A stretch of 64,000 bases of DNA from CAVYGN01 sp963796325. GTDB lineage: Bacteria > Spirochaetota > Brevinematia > Brevinematales > JAOACQ01. Location: contig CAWCLF010000001.1 of NCBI GenBank assembly GCA_963796325.1, positions 186,001 through 250,000 on the forward strand, given 5' to 3'. A program made the position numbers and the translations under genes. This document shows, piece by piece, positions 18,201 through 27,500 of this stretch (its first letter is position 1; the number at the start of each line of letters is the position of its first letter). The notes below the pieces were generated by a model. It worked only from the letters and a program-made list of their open reading frames with translations. It was not told the origin of the DNA and searched no databases.

Positions 18201-18641
18201 TCAGGAAAATCTTTCAAGGTCCTCTTTTATCATTTCAATCGCTTTAATCTGCTGCGATATTATAAGGTCCTTTTGAGTAAGCTCGGATGTTTCAAGCTGG
18301 ACTATTTTTTCTTCGCATTCTTCTATTTTATTAAGAAGGGCTATTTTAGATTCCTGGGAGAGTTTATTTTTCCCGGAGTCGCTTTCCAGGGCCTTAAGGG
18401 CTATTTTTGCTGTTTTTCTGACATAATCGGGCTTCTCGGAGTCAACGCTCACATTCTTGAAATATTCGATTACAGCTTGAATATGCTGATCTTCGCTGAT
18501 AATCCCGTTCCTGAGGAATATCATTCCGATCGGCTCGGAAAACCCTATGGTTTTCATCGTATATTCCTGTTCCTGGAGGGCTATATCGAGTTTTTGGGCT
18601 GAAATAAAACCTAATTTGATCAGCACTTCACCGAACTTCAT
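18201..18641 (-). CDS. Stand-alone MshEN/T2SSE_N-like small protein
   Basis: 146 residues. The N-terminal ~75 residues (FGEVLIKLGFISAQKLDIAL, then a second GMIFLRNGIISEDQHIQAVI half) resemble the tandem motif of type II secretion ATPase N-domains (MshEN), which in some proteins binds c-di-GMP. The rest is a charged coiled coil (IEECEEKIVQLETSELTQKD). No ATPase domain follows, so it would be a sensor or adaptor on its own. Assignment is by motif resemblance. The ATG at 18641 follows GGAGGTTTGAT on the minus strand. Confidence 0.7.
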   Translation of the reverse strand: MKFGEVLIKLGFISAQKLDIALQEQEYTMKTIGFSEPIGMIFLRNGIISEDQHIQAVIEYFKNVSVDSEKPDYVRKTAKIALKALESDSGKNKLSQESKIALLNKIEECEEKIVQLETSELTQKDLIISQQIKAIEMIKEDLERFS

Positions 18642-18752
18642 ATCAAACCTCCGATCGGATCGACAATACGGGCACTTCTAAAAAACCGGTTTTGTTACCG
18701 CCCATATGATTTTCGGATAATGTAATGGTAAAATTAAACCCGAAGGGAATAT

Positions 18753-19904
18753 TTAAAAGGAACCCGGCAGCCTGGATATGCTTTTTACGGCCTCAATTGC
18801 CTTTAGAATATCTTCTTCAGTGTTGAAAAACCCCAGGCTTAATCGTAAAGTTCCATCGGGGAAAGTACCTAAATGCCTATGCATATAAGGAGCGCACTGG
18901 AGTCCCGGACGGACCGCTATTCCGAATTCGTCGTCAAGAATGGCGGCAGCTTCAATACTGGCTATATTATCAAACTTAAGACTGACGATTCCCAGTCCTC
19001 GGGACTGACCGGAAGAATATATATTCAAATTAGCGATCTCTTTAAGCCCTTCGATAAGAATATTGCGCAAATATATTTCCCTGGAAAGGATATTATCCAT
19101 TCCCTGACGGATTATGAACTCCAGGCCTTCTCCCAGACCTACTATTCCCTGAAGGTTTTCTGTCCCCGCTTCAAGTCTGTAAGGCAGTTTCAAGGGATGA
19201 TATTCGCTTTCCGAATCGAAGCCGCTTCCTCCAACCCGCCATGCAGGCATGTCGACTCTTCCCGAAATAAGCATCCCGCCTATTCCCATTGGGCCGTAAA
19301 GGGCTTTATGGCCTGTAAAAATAAGGATATCGATCATTGAATCCTGCATAGAGAGAGGGACAAGTCCGGCGGTCTGGGCGGCATCGACCAGGAACAAGGC
19401 GTTTGAATTCTCCCTGACGACCTTGCCTATTTTTGTAACGTCCTGTATCCATCCGGTTACATTGGAAGCATGGTTGATTGCGATTATCCTGGTTTTTTCA
19501 GTAATTAATTTTTTTATCTTTTCCGGATCAATTTGTTCTCCGTCGGGTTCAATCCTGATTATCCTTATTCCCCGTTCCTTTGATAAACGGTTTAACGGCC
19601 TCGATATTGAATTATGATCCAGGATCGTGGTGATAACTTCATCACCCGGCCTGAGCATTCCGTTAAGAGCCATATTTGAAGCATCGGTAGCGTTATAAGT
19701 AAAAATAGTATATTCGGGTCCCGGGGCGTGAAAAAACCCTGCAAATTGCCTTCTTACATTTTCTACGGCCTGTGATGCGGTTACGGCCATTTTATGGCCT
19801 GAACGGCCGGGATTTGCTCCCCATTTTCTATAAAATTCATCCATTTTTCTATATACGCTTTCCGGTTTTGGAAAACTTGTCGCCGCATTATCCAGGTAAA
19901 TCAT
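18753..19904 (-). CDS. Cysteine desulfurase-family PLP enzyme
   Basis: 383 residues. Begins MIYLDNAATSFPKPESVYRK, the usual start of SufS/NifS-like class V enzymes. The PLP Lys lies in FTGHKALYGPMGIGG, the substrate-binding His in AINHASNVTG, and the catalytic Cys in GLQCAPYMHRHLGT. The overall pattern matches the TIGR01977 cysteine desulfurase family. It would move sulfur from cysteine to Fe-S assembly or tRNA thiolation; no scaffold gene (iscU, sufBCD, thiI) is adjacent, so the acceptor is unknown. The many Fe-S proteins nearby make the former plausible. Confidence 0.9.
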   Translation of the reverse strand: MIYLDNAATSFPKPESVYRKMDEFYRKWGANPGRSGHKMAVTASQAVENVRRQFAGFFHAPGPEYTIFTYNATDASNMALNGMLRPGDEVITTILDHNSISRPLNRLSKERGIRIIRIEPDGEQIDPEKIKKLITEKTRIIAINHASNVTGWIQDVTKIGKVVRENSNALFLVDAAQTAGLVPLSMQDSMIDILIFTGHKALYGPMGIGGMLISGRVDMPAWRVGGSGFDSESEYHPLKLPYRLEAGTENLQGIVGLGEGLEFIIRQGMDNILSREIYLRNILIEGLKEIANLNIYSSGQSRGLGIVSLKFDNIASIEAAAILDDEFGIAVRPGLQCAPYMHRHLGTFPDGTLRLSLGFFNTEEDILKAIEAVKSISRLPGSF

Positions 19905-19961
19905 TCTCTTGAACTCCTTTAATTTATTGCTTGCCGTAATTTCTCTTGACTGTTATGGCTC

Positions 19962-19990
19962 TTGATATAATTATTACAATGCATTATTAT
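19962..19990 (+). promoter_or_regulatory. Possible sigma70-type promoter upstream of the DUF6115-like gene
   Basis: TTGATA at 19962-19967, 17 bp, TATTAT at 19985-19990. It would leave a ~155-base leader before the ATG at 20153, so it is less certain than the others. The leader contains no structure I can recognise. Confidence 0.45.
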
Positions 19991-20152
19991 AAAGGGCAGT
20001 TCTAATTACTCAAGAATCATCTTATGATCAGCATAGTATTGTATATTTCATTGTATTTATCCTGGGCCTCTGGATCAGGACGTATCTATGGGCATCCGGC
20101 TCAAGGATATTTGAAGCGCCCGTAAGAAAAATCAAAAAAAAGGAAAGTCCGG

Positions 20153-20701
20153 ATGGATATATTTATATCTTTTATCGTCTTCGGTATGGCCGTATTCCTC
20201 TTTTTTATGACGGCCAATAAAATAAAAAATATTAAAAGCAATATTATTGTCGATGACGCCAGGCATGAAATTGAAAGTCTTATTACGGAGTTCAACGGCG
20301 CAGCGGCAAGGAACATCGAACTTCTCGAGGCTAAAATTGCCGATCTCCAGAATATCCTGAAAAAATCAGACTCAAAGATGATAACGATGGATGAAAAAAT
20401 TGAAAGAATGAATAAGCCTATCGTTGTAGAGAAAATTGTCGAAAAAAGATCGTCTCCAAGGAAACCTCTTGCGGCGGCAAATACTGCTGTGCCTGATAAG
20501 GGCCGCAGGGAAGAAATTGTTCCCGAAAAAAAATCAGAGGACCCGGAGAAGCCTTTTATCGTTCCATTAAACGAAATGAACAGGACCGACAAATTGAAAT
20601 ACCTTCTTAAAACGGGTAAAACCAAGGAAGATCTTCTTGGCATGGGGTTTCTGGAGAACGAAATAAACCTCATCTCATTTTTAATCCGGAAAGGAAATTG
20701 A
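20153..20701 (+). CDS. Membrane-anchored coiled-coil protein, DUF6115-like
   Basis: 182 residues: one N-terminal transmembrane helix (FISFIVFGMAVFLFFMTANK), a coiled coil (~30-85), a Lys/Pro-rich linker, and a short C-terminal helix-turn-helix-like segment (KLKYLLKTGKTKEDLLGMGF) ending at ISFLIRKGN, which resembles DUF6115 proteins and MerR/sigma4-like tails. AAAGGAAAGTCC precedes the ATG. It probably faces the cytoplasm with its C-terminus. Function unknown. Convergent with the aminotransferase gene. Confidence 0.7.
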   Translation: MDIFISFIVFGMAVFLFFMTANKIKNIKSNIIVDDARHEIESLITEFNGAAARNIELLEAKIADLQNILKKSDSKMITMDEKIERMNKPIVVEKIVEKRSSPRKPLAAANTAVPDKGRREEIVPEKKSEDPEKPFIVPLNEMNRTDKLKYLLKTGKTKEDLLGMGFLENEINLISFLIRKGN

Positions 20702-20713
20702 CTGTAATCCGCT

Positions 20714-21901
20714 TCAATCTCCAATATCGCTGACGGCATTCGTTGTGCGCGGGTATTTTTCATTTATTACCTTTTCAGCTGCCGCCAGGCTTTTACCGGG
20801 TTCGAAATTATATCCCAGGTCTTTAAGAGTGAGTTCTAAAGCCTGCAGTTCAATAATAATATCGGTTTTATCGAAAAATCCAAGGTGCCCAAGGCGGAAA
20901 ATGTCTCCTTTAAGCGATCCCTGGCCCCCGGCAATTGTAACACCGTATCTGTCTCGCATAATTCCTGGTATCCTGTTTCCATCGATGCCTTTAGGGACCC
21001 TGACAGCAGTAAGGGTGTCGGAAGGCAAGACATCAGGAATCCGTGCTAATAGCGATAGATCGATGGCCTGTACGCCCGAGCGCACTGCTTGTGCGGCAAT
21101 TTTATGCCTTTGAATGATATTATCAAGACCTTCATCGTTTATCATTTTAAGAGCTTTATTAAGACCCACGAAGAGTGTAATAGCAGGCGTCCATGCAGTT
21201 GTGAATTTTTCGAGGTTTTTCAGTTCTTTCCCCAGGTTGAAATAAAATTTCGGAAGATCGGAGCTGTTCATAAACTCTTCGGCTTTTTTTGATACCGATA
21301 TGAATGACAGTCCCGGGGGTATCATGAACGATTTTTGAGATCCGGCCAGAGCGACATCTACTCCCCATTCGTCCATTTTAAACTCCATGGCCCCGATTGC
21401 AGTGATCCCGTCTACTATCAGGATAGCGTTTGTTTTTCTGACGGCAGCGGCGATTCCCCTTATATCGAAGGCAACACCGGTGGAGGTTTCGCTGTATTCA
21501 GTATAAACAGCCCTGATGCCGTGATTTTCATTGAGAAAATGTTCGACCTTTTCCGCCTTGATGTCATCTCCGTAAGGAGCTTCAAGTTTCAATACTTCCA
21601 CTCCGAAAGAGCTGCATATTTCAGCGAACCTTTCGCCGAATTTTCCGGCTGACAGGATAAGAGCTTTACTGCCCTTCGAAAGAAAATTAGTGATCGAAGC
21701 CTCCATTGCACCAGTCCCTGATGATGTCAGTGTTATCACAGGATTTTCAGTCTGGAATACGTATTTTAGGATCCCGAGGTTTTCCTTAATAATTCCTGAA
21801 AATTGAGGGGTTCTGTGATGAATGAGAGGCTTTGACATTTCGGCAGTGACCTCGGCAGGCACCTGGGTTGGGCCGGGGCTGCATAAAAATTTTTTATACA
21901 T
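20714..21901 (-). CDS. Class V aminotransferase (serine-pyruvate / alanine-glyoxylate type)
   Basis: 395 residues from ATG 21901, which has TGGAG 6 bases upstream; a TTG four codons earlier is less likely. MYKKFLCSPGPTQVPAEVTA and SKPLIHHRTPQFSGI are typical of the SPT/AGT group (pucG/agxt-like). The PLP Lys lies in AGSQKSFMIPPG and the Asp of the cofactor site in ILIVDGITAIGAM. Likely transaminations are serine or alanine to pyruvate/glyoxylate; it could alternatively serve the phosphate-free serine pathway. It lies 24 bases after the CBM48 protein gene, which may be co-transcribed although unrelated in function. Confidence 0.9.
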   Translation of the reverse strand: MYKKFLCSPGPTQVPAEVTAEMSKPLIHHRTPQFSGIIKENLGILKYVFQTENPVITLTSSGTGAMEASITNFLSKGSKALILSAGKFGERFAEICSSFGVEVLKLEAPYGDDIKAEKVEHFLNENHGIRAVYTEYSETSTGVAFDIRGIAAAVRKTNAILIVDGITAIGAMEFKMDEWGVDVALAGSQKSFMIPPGLSFISVSKKAEEFMNSSDLPKFYFNLGKELKNLEKFTTAWTPAITLFVGLNKALKMINDEGLDNIIQRHKIAAQAVRSGVQAIDLSLLARIPDVLPSDTLTAVRVPKGIDGNRIPGIMRDRYGVTIAGGQGSLKGDIFRLGHLGFFDKTDIIIELQALELTLKDLGYNFEPGKSLAAAEKVINEKYPRTTNAVSDIGD

Positions 21902-21925
21902 TGAATTCTCCAATATTGACTCTCT

Positions 21926-22648
21926 TCAGTGCAAATCCGTTGCCCTGTCGGGCACATAAAAAATGCTTATGATTGCACCGGTCCTGTCGCTGAACTGGTT
22001 CAAATTATTAGGATCGGCTTTCCAGTCGTCATCCACAACGAAGCAGTACGAATGCATTCCCGGTTTCAGACGAACGCTTGCTGAAAATTCACCGGCTCCT
22101 GAATTTGTCATAGGCGTGCTGTAAGGGTTCCAATTATTAAAGTCTCCGACCAGTGAAACATTTCCTGCATTTAAATTTTCGTATTTAAATAGATAAACAT
22201 CCTTTTCAAGCCACAAGGGATATGTAGCTGAGGGTATAAAATCTTCTTTCAGAACGAAATAAGATACAGCCTGGCCGCTGTCGTCTATTATATAGTTAGT
22301 ATTGTTCGGATCGCTTATCCAGATGTCATCAACTATGAGTTTATACTTGTAAATGCCCTTAGGCAGCCGTTCCTGCCATATATACTGCCAGAAATTGGTC
22401 TCGGTCCTTCGCATTAATAATTCAGGCTTCCAGTTATTGAAATCCCCTCCGATAAGTACTTTTGAAGCATTGTTTTTAAAAAAGAAAATTATGGAATCGG
22501 CAGTAATGAAAGGGGAATTTACAAAGTAATTATTATTATTTGTAAGTCTTTCATATTCGGCTTCCCTGCTCAGGCGTTCTATATTCTGAGCGGTCGATAT
22601 AACAGGGGTCAGGATCAATGCAGCCAGTGCAAATGATAAAAATTTCAT
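21926..22648 (-). CDS. Secreted protein with two tandem CBM48/glycogen-binding-like domains
   Basis: 240 residues from ATG 22648; AAAGGAGGGG lies just upstream, so the longer ATG at 22669 is not needed. Signal peptide (MKFLSFALAALILTPVISTA), then two repeats of the E-set/CBM48 signature: KVLIGGDFNNWKPELLMRR with KGIYKYKLIVDDIWISDPNN, and VSLVGDFNNWNPYSTPM with PGMHSYCFVVDDDWKADPNN. The same signature occurs in AMPK-beta and branching enzymes and usually binds alpha-glucan. No catalytic domain is present. An exported glycogen-binding-like protein is unusual; it may bind external starch or just use the fold structurally. Confidence 0.85.
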   Translation of the reverse strand: MKFLSFALAALILTPVISTAQNIERLSREAEYERLTNNNNYFVNSPFITADSIIFFFKNNASKVLIGGDFNNWKPELLMRRTETNFWQYIWQERLPKGIYKYKLIVDDIWISDPNNTNYIIDDSGQAVSYFVLKEDFIPSATYPLWLEKDVYLFKYENLNAGNVSLVGDFNNWNPYSTPMTNSGAGEFSASVRLKPGMHSYCFVVDDDWKADPNNLNQFSDRTGAIISIFYVPDRATDLH

Positions 22649-22741
22649 CATCCCCTCCTTTCTGTTCATCCAAAAAAATGATATTATTTGCCGGCCTATA
22701 TTATATTTCGGAATAAACTCCCAAATTTATAGGTTAAATTT

Positions 22742-24550
22742 TTACTTATTCCCTTTATTTATGAATTCATTATATCTGCCTCTCATGGTATATCGGGTAT
22801 GAAGCAGTTCATGGGATTTATGGCCGAGAGGTTCTCCCAGGAAGTCTTTATACAGGTCCAGGATAAAAGGATTTTCATGCGATTTTCTCTTAACTTTGCC
22901 TTCATCTTCCCTGTATATTGCTTCAAGCCTCTTTTCCCTTATCAGGTCATTTGTCGGCCTGGGCTGGCCGCCTCCGCTGATGCACCCTCCGGGGCATCCC
23001 ATTACTTCGATGAAGTGGTAAGGCGACCTGCCTTCTTTAATCTCTTCCATCAGGTTTTTTGCACCGGCCAGACCGCTTGTAACAGCTACCCTGACTTCAA
23101 TTCCGTCAAGAAATGAATATTCCTTTTTGGGGTTTTCTATCTTTATACTGGCTTCTTTAACCCTGTCGAATCCGTTTATCGGCTTGACATGAAGATTATC
23201 GAACGGGAACAACCTTCCTGTAATTACTTCGAATACTGTCCTTAGCGCAGCTTCCATAACCCCTCCCGTTACGCCGAATATATCTGCCGCACCGGTCGAA
23301 TAACCCATCGGGTTATCAAATTTGCCGTCGGGAAGAGATTGGAAATTAATACCTGACTCTTTAATCATTCTTGCCAGTTCACGTGTTGTCAGGACTGCAT
23401 CGACATCGGGATTTCCTCCGGAAACCATTTCCGGCCGTGTTATCTCGAATTTTTTTGCCGTGCATGGCATTATTGAAACAACGAACATATCTTTCGGGTT
23501 CAACTTGATTCTGTCGGCATAAAATGTTTTTGTAAGGGCTCCGAGCATCATATGAGGCGATTTGCAGGTGGATAAATGGGAAAGATGTTCGGGATATTCA
23601 TGCTCGATAAATTTTATCCAGCCGGGACTGCAGCTTGTGATCATGGGAAGAACGCCTTTCTTAGCCTGACCTGCTGGTTTTAAAGAGGCTTTAAGCCTTC
23701 CTATCAGCTCGTAACCTTCTTCGATGATGGTAAGATCGGCTGCAAAGTTTGTGTCGAATACATCGGTGAAACCGATTTCCCTGAGTGCGCTGACCATTTT
23801 ACCTGTAACAAGTGTCCCGGGCTCGAAACCGAACTCCTCGCCCAATGCGGCGCGAATTGCCGGGGCTGTCTGCACTATCATCCTTTTGCTTTTGTCGAAA
23901 AGCGCGTTCCATACTTTGCCTGTCGAATCATGTTCCTTCAGAGCATCAACAGGGCAGACAATGGTACACTGGCCGCAATTTGAACAATTTACGGAATTCA
24001 GCGGAAGTTCCGCAGCCGGTGCTATTACGGCGTTAAAGCCCCTGTTTTGAAGGTTGAGGATGCCTACTCCCTGGATCTCATTGCAGACTGTTACGCATCT
24101 TCTGCAGGAAATGCATTTGGAAGAATTCCTTACAATGGCAGGGCTGGACTCGTCAATATGATCTTTCGATTTCTGACCGTCAAACCGTGAATCTTCTATC
24201 TGAATGATTTCGCCAAGTTTCTGGAATTCGCAGTTCTGGTTCCTCACGCAGTTAAGGCAGTTCTTGGGATGGTCCGACAACAGCAGTTCATAGATATTTT
24301 TAACAGCTTTTTTCGCTTTTTCGGAATTTGTAAAAACAACCATTCCTTCCCTGACGCTTGTAACACATGATGCGACAAGGTTTTTTGAACCCTCGACTTC
24401 AACCATGCAGATCCGGCATGCCCCGGGGCCGTGGCCTCCTTCTATATGGCACAGAGTAGGTATCATAATATTGTTCAGCCTGGCGGCTTCAAGTATTGTT
24501 ATTCCGTCGCTTACGTTTATCTTTTTCCTGTTTATTGTCAAACTAGTCAT
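22742..24550 (-). CDS. hydA: [FeFe]-hydrogenase catalytic subunit HydA (trimeric bifurcating type)
   Basis: 602 residues in the order: plant-type [2Fe-2S] (CHIEGGHGPGACRICMVEVE), His-Cys3 [4Fe-4S] (HPKNCLNCVRNQNCEF), two [4Fe-4S] (CISCRRCVTVCNEIQG; CSNCGQCTIVCP), then the H-cluster domain with TSCSPGW (L1), MPCTAKK (L2) and EVMGCPGGCISGGGQP (L3). The usual proton-relay Cys of L1 (TSCCP) is Ser here. It starts inside hydB (8-base overlap), so it is translationally coupled. With HydB and HydC it would make or consume H2 using NADH/ferredoxin in the cytosol. The maturases HydEFG are not in the window. AGGAGAGTGC precedes the ATG. Confidence 0.95.
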   Translation of the reverse strand: MTSLTINRKKINVSDGITILEAARLNNIMIPTLCHIEGGHGPGACRICMVEVEGSKNLVASCVTSVREGMVVFTNSEKAKKAVKNIYELLLSDHPKNCLNCVRNQNCEFQKLGEIIQIEDSRFDGQKSKDHIDESSPAIVRNSSKCISCRRCVTVCNEIQGVGILNLQNRGFNAVIAPAAELPLNSVNCSNCGQCTIVCPVDALKEHDSTGKVWNALFDKSKRMIVQTAPAIRAALGEEFGFEPGTLVTGKMVSALREIGFTDVFDTNFAADLTIIEEGYELIGRLKASLKPAGQAKKGVLPMITSCSPGWIKFIEHEYPEHLSHLSTCKSPHMMLGALTKTFYADRIKLNPKDMFVVSIMPCTAKKFEITRPEMVSGGNPDVDAVLTTRELARMIKESGINFQSLPDGKFDNPMGYSTGAADIFGVTGGVMEAALRTVFEVITGRLFPFDNLHVKPINGFDRVKEASIKIENPKKEYSFLDGIEVRVAVTSGLAGAKNLMEEIKEGRSPYHFIEVMGCPGGCISGGGQPRPTNDLIREKRLEAIYREDEGKVKRKSHENPFILDLYKDFLGEPLGHKSHELLHTRYTMRGRYNEFINKGNK

Positions 24551-27500
24551 TTTGCACTCTCCTGTCGCACCTCAGGCACCTCATCGATTCTGCTATTGCA
24601 TTTAACTTGTGAAATCCCATTGCCACTTCTTCAAAATTGTCTTTCCTGATCTCCGAAGGAATATATTTCATGGCGAATCTTTCATGCTCCACAAGGGCTT
24701 TCTCTTCGGAAGCCCGGGGTATATCGATATCTCCTCCCGTATTGAGGACGCCTTTTCCTCCGAGATAAATATCCATAGATTTTGCAGCATTTTTTCCATC
24801 GGCTATTGCACTTATCACTATATCAGAACCCCGTACAACATCGCCTCCGGCAAAAACTCCTTCCATTCCGGTCATGTATGTATCTTTATCTGTAACGAAA
24901 GTTCCCCATTTGGTCACTTCCACTTCATCTTTATTAATGAAAGGAAGATCTGAATATTGACTTACTGCAAGTATCGCTTCATCGCATGGCAGGGAAAATT
25001 CGGACCCGGGAATAGGGGAAGGCTTCCTTCTTCCGCTGTTGTCGTACCCCTTCAATTCCATCTTGATGCATTCGATTTTCTCCAATTTTTCATTACCGAT
25101 AAACCTGACCGGAGCCGATGAAGGGATTATCTTTATTCCTTCTTCAATTGCTTCATGGACTTCACGCGGATCGGCAGGCATCGCCTCAGTTTCGCGCCTG
25201 TACAGGATAGTAACATTTTTCGATCCAAGGCGGACAGCCACTCTGGCTGCATCTATTGCCGTATTCCCGCCGCCGACTACAACCACTTTTTCCGGTGTGG
25301 ATTTAAGCCCGTTCAGGTTGACATCCTTTAAAAAATCAAGGCCATGAACGACGCCTTCAATTTCTTCACCAGGAACTCCAATTTTATTGGAAAATTGGGC
25401 GCCGGTAGCCACGAAAACAGCATTATGCTTTTTTCTTATCGAATTAAACTGCTTATCGCTCTCAATGCTGGTATTAAGATGAATTTTAACCCCCACATGT
25501 TCAATCACTGATATTTCATGATCGAGGACCTTTTTAGGCAGCCTGTATTCGGGAATTCCGAATGCGAGAACGCCGCCAGCCGCTGACGCGGCTTCGTAAA
25601 CATCGACTGCGTAGCCAAGGCGCGCCAGATAATATCCGCAGGTGAGTCCTGCGGGTCCTGCCCCGATGATCCCGACGCTTTTATCTTTTTTAGGGAAAAC
25701 AACATCAGTATAAGGTTCGTCAACGGAGAGAATCATATCTGCGGTATATCTCTTAAGATCCATTATAGCAATCGGTTCGTCAAGCTGTGCGCGTCTGCAG
25801 CTTGATTCACAGGGATGGGTGCAGACTCTTCCGCAGACAGCCGGGAAGGGATTGTCTTTCCTGATAAGATTGTACGCATCGCGGATCCTGCCAACTGATA
25901 AGAGAGCAATATATCCGGGGACATTAACCCCGGCCGGGCATGCGTTCTGGCACGGAGATATGAAAAGGTCGCTGCAGACCCCGGCGCGGCAGTATTTATT
26001 CTTTATGTGCTCTTCATATTCATTCCTGAAATACTTGATAGTGGATAGTACGGGATTTGGCCCGGATTGACCGAGGCCGCAAACTGCCGTAATTCTGATT
26101 GTATTTCCAAGTTCTTCAAGCAGTTCAATATCTCCATCTTTTCCTTTTCCTTTTGTGATTCTTTCAAGGATTTCAAGCATTCTCTTTGTACCTATCCGGC
26201 ACGGTGTGCATTTACTGCAGGATTCATCCTGCACAAAATCCATAAAAAATCTTGCAACATCGACCATGCAGGCATCTTCATTCATAATAATTAAACCGCC
26301 TGACCCCATTATGGTGCCGAGTCTGGCAAGGTTATCGTAATCGAGCGGCACATTGAGGTTTTCCGGTGTTATGCATCCTCCGGAAGGACCGCCCGTCTGA
26401 GCTGCTTTAAATTTTTTATTTTTTGTAATTCCTCCTCCGATATCGAATACGATTTCTCCTAACGTGACTCCGATAGGGACTTCCACAAGACCTGTGTTTT
26501 GAATATTACCGGCGAGAGCGAATACTTTTGTACCCTTACTGTTCACTGTTCCGAATGTTGAATACCATCTGCTTCCTTTCAGCAGTATGGGCGCAATATT
26601 GGCGAAAGTTTCAACGTTGTTGATAATAGTCGGTTTTTTAAACAACCCTTCTTCAAAGGGAAAAGGCGGTTTTTGCCTCGGCTCCCCCCTTTTTCCTTCG
26701 ATCGAAGCCATCAATGCGGTTTCTTCACCGCAAACAAAAGATCCGGCGCCGATTCTTATCTCGATATCGAAATTGAAACCGCTTCCGAAAATGTTTGATC
26801 CCAGTAATCCCGCTTCGCGGGCATTGATAATGGCCTGTTCAAGCCTTTCTACAGCCAGGGGGTATTCCGCGCGGATATAGATATATCCCTTTTGGGCCCC
26901 TATTGCATAACCGCCGATTATCATCCCCTCAATTATCGATTGAGGATCTCCTTCAATTACGCTTCTGTCCATGAAGGCTCCGGGATCGCCTTCATCCGCA
27001 TTGCAGACTATGTATTTACTGCCGTTTTTTGCATTTCTGCCGGCTTCCCATTTGATGGCGGTGGGAAAACCGCCCCCGCCCCTTCCCCTAAGCCCTGAAT
27101 CCCGGACCGTTTTAATTACATCCTCCGGTTTCATGGAGTTCAGCGACTTTTCAGCGGCGAAATATCCGTCATTTGCTATATACTGGGTAAGCGATGAATA
27201 ATCGATTTTACCGCAGTTTCGCAGGACTATCTTAACCTGTTTTTTGAAGAAATCTATATCTTCAAGATACGGGATATATTTATTTGTTTTTTTATCGAAA
27301 TAAGTTTTATCCTGGACCATTGTTCCCGACAGGAAATGACTTGCTACGATTTTCGGTATGATTGACGGTTCGAGCTTCGTATAAAAGACGCTGTCAGGTT
27401 CGACTATCATCACGGGTCCGATTGCGCAAGTGCCGATGCACCCTGTCAGTTTGACAAGTACGCTGTCGGTCAGCCCGTATTCTTCGAGCGATTTAAGAAG

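Noticed and set aside
20024..20125. 33-codon open frame upstream of the DUF6115-like gene
   Set aside because: No SD and no family resemblance; it is likely leader sequence. A second frame extends the DUF6115 reading upstream but offers no usual start codon.
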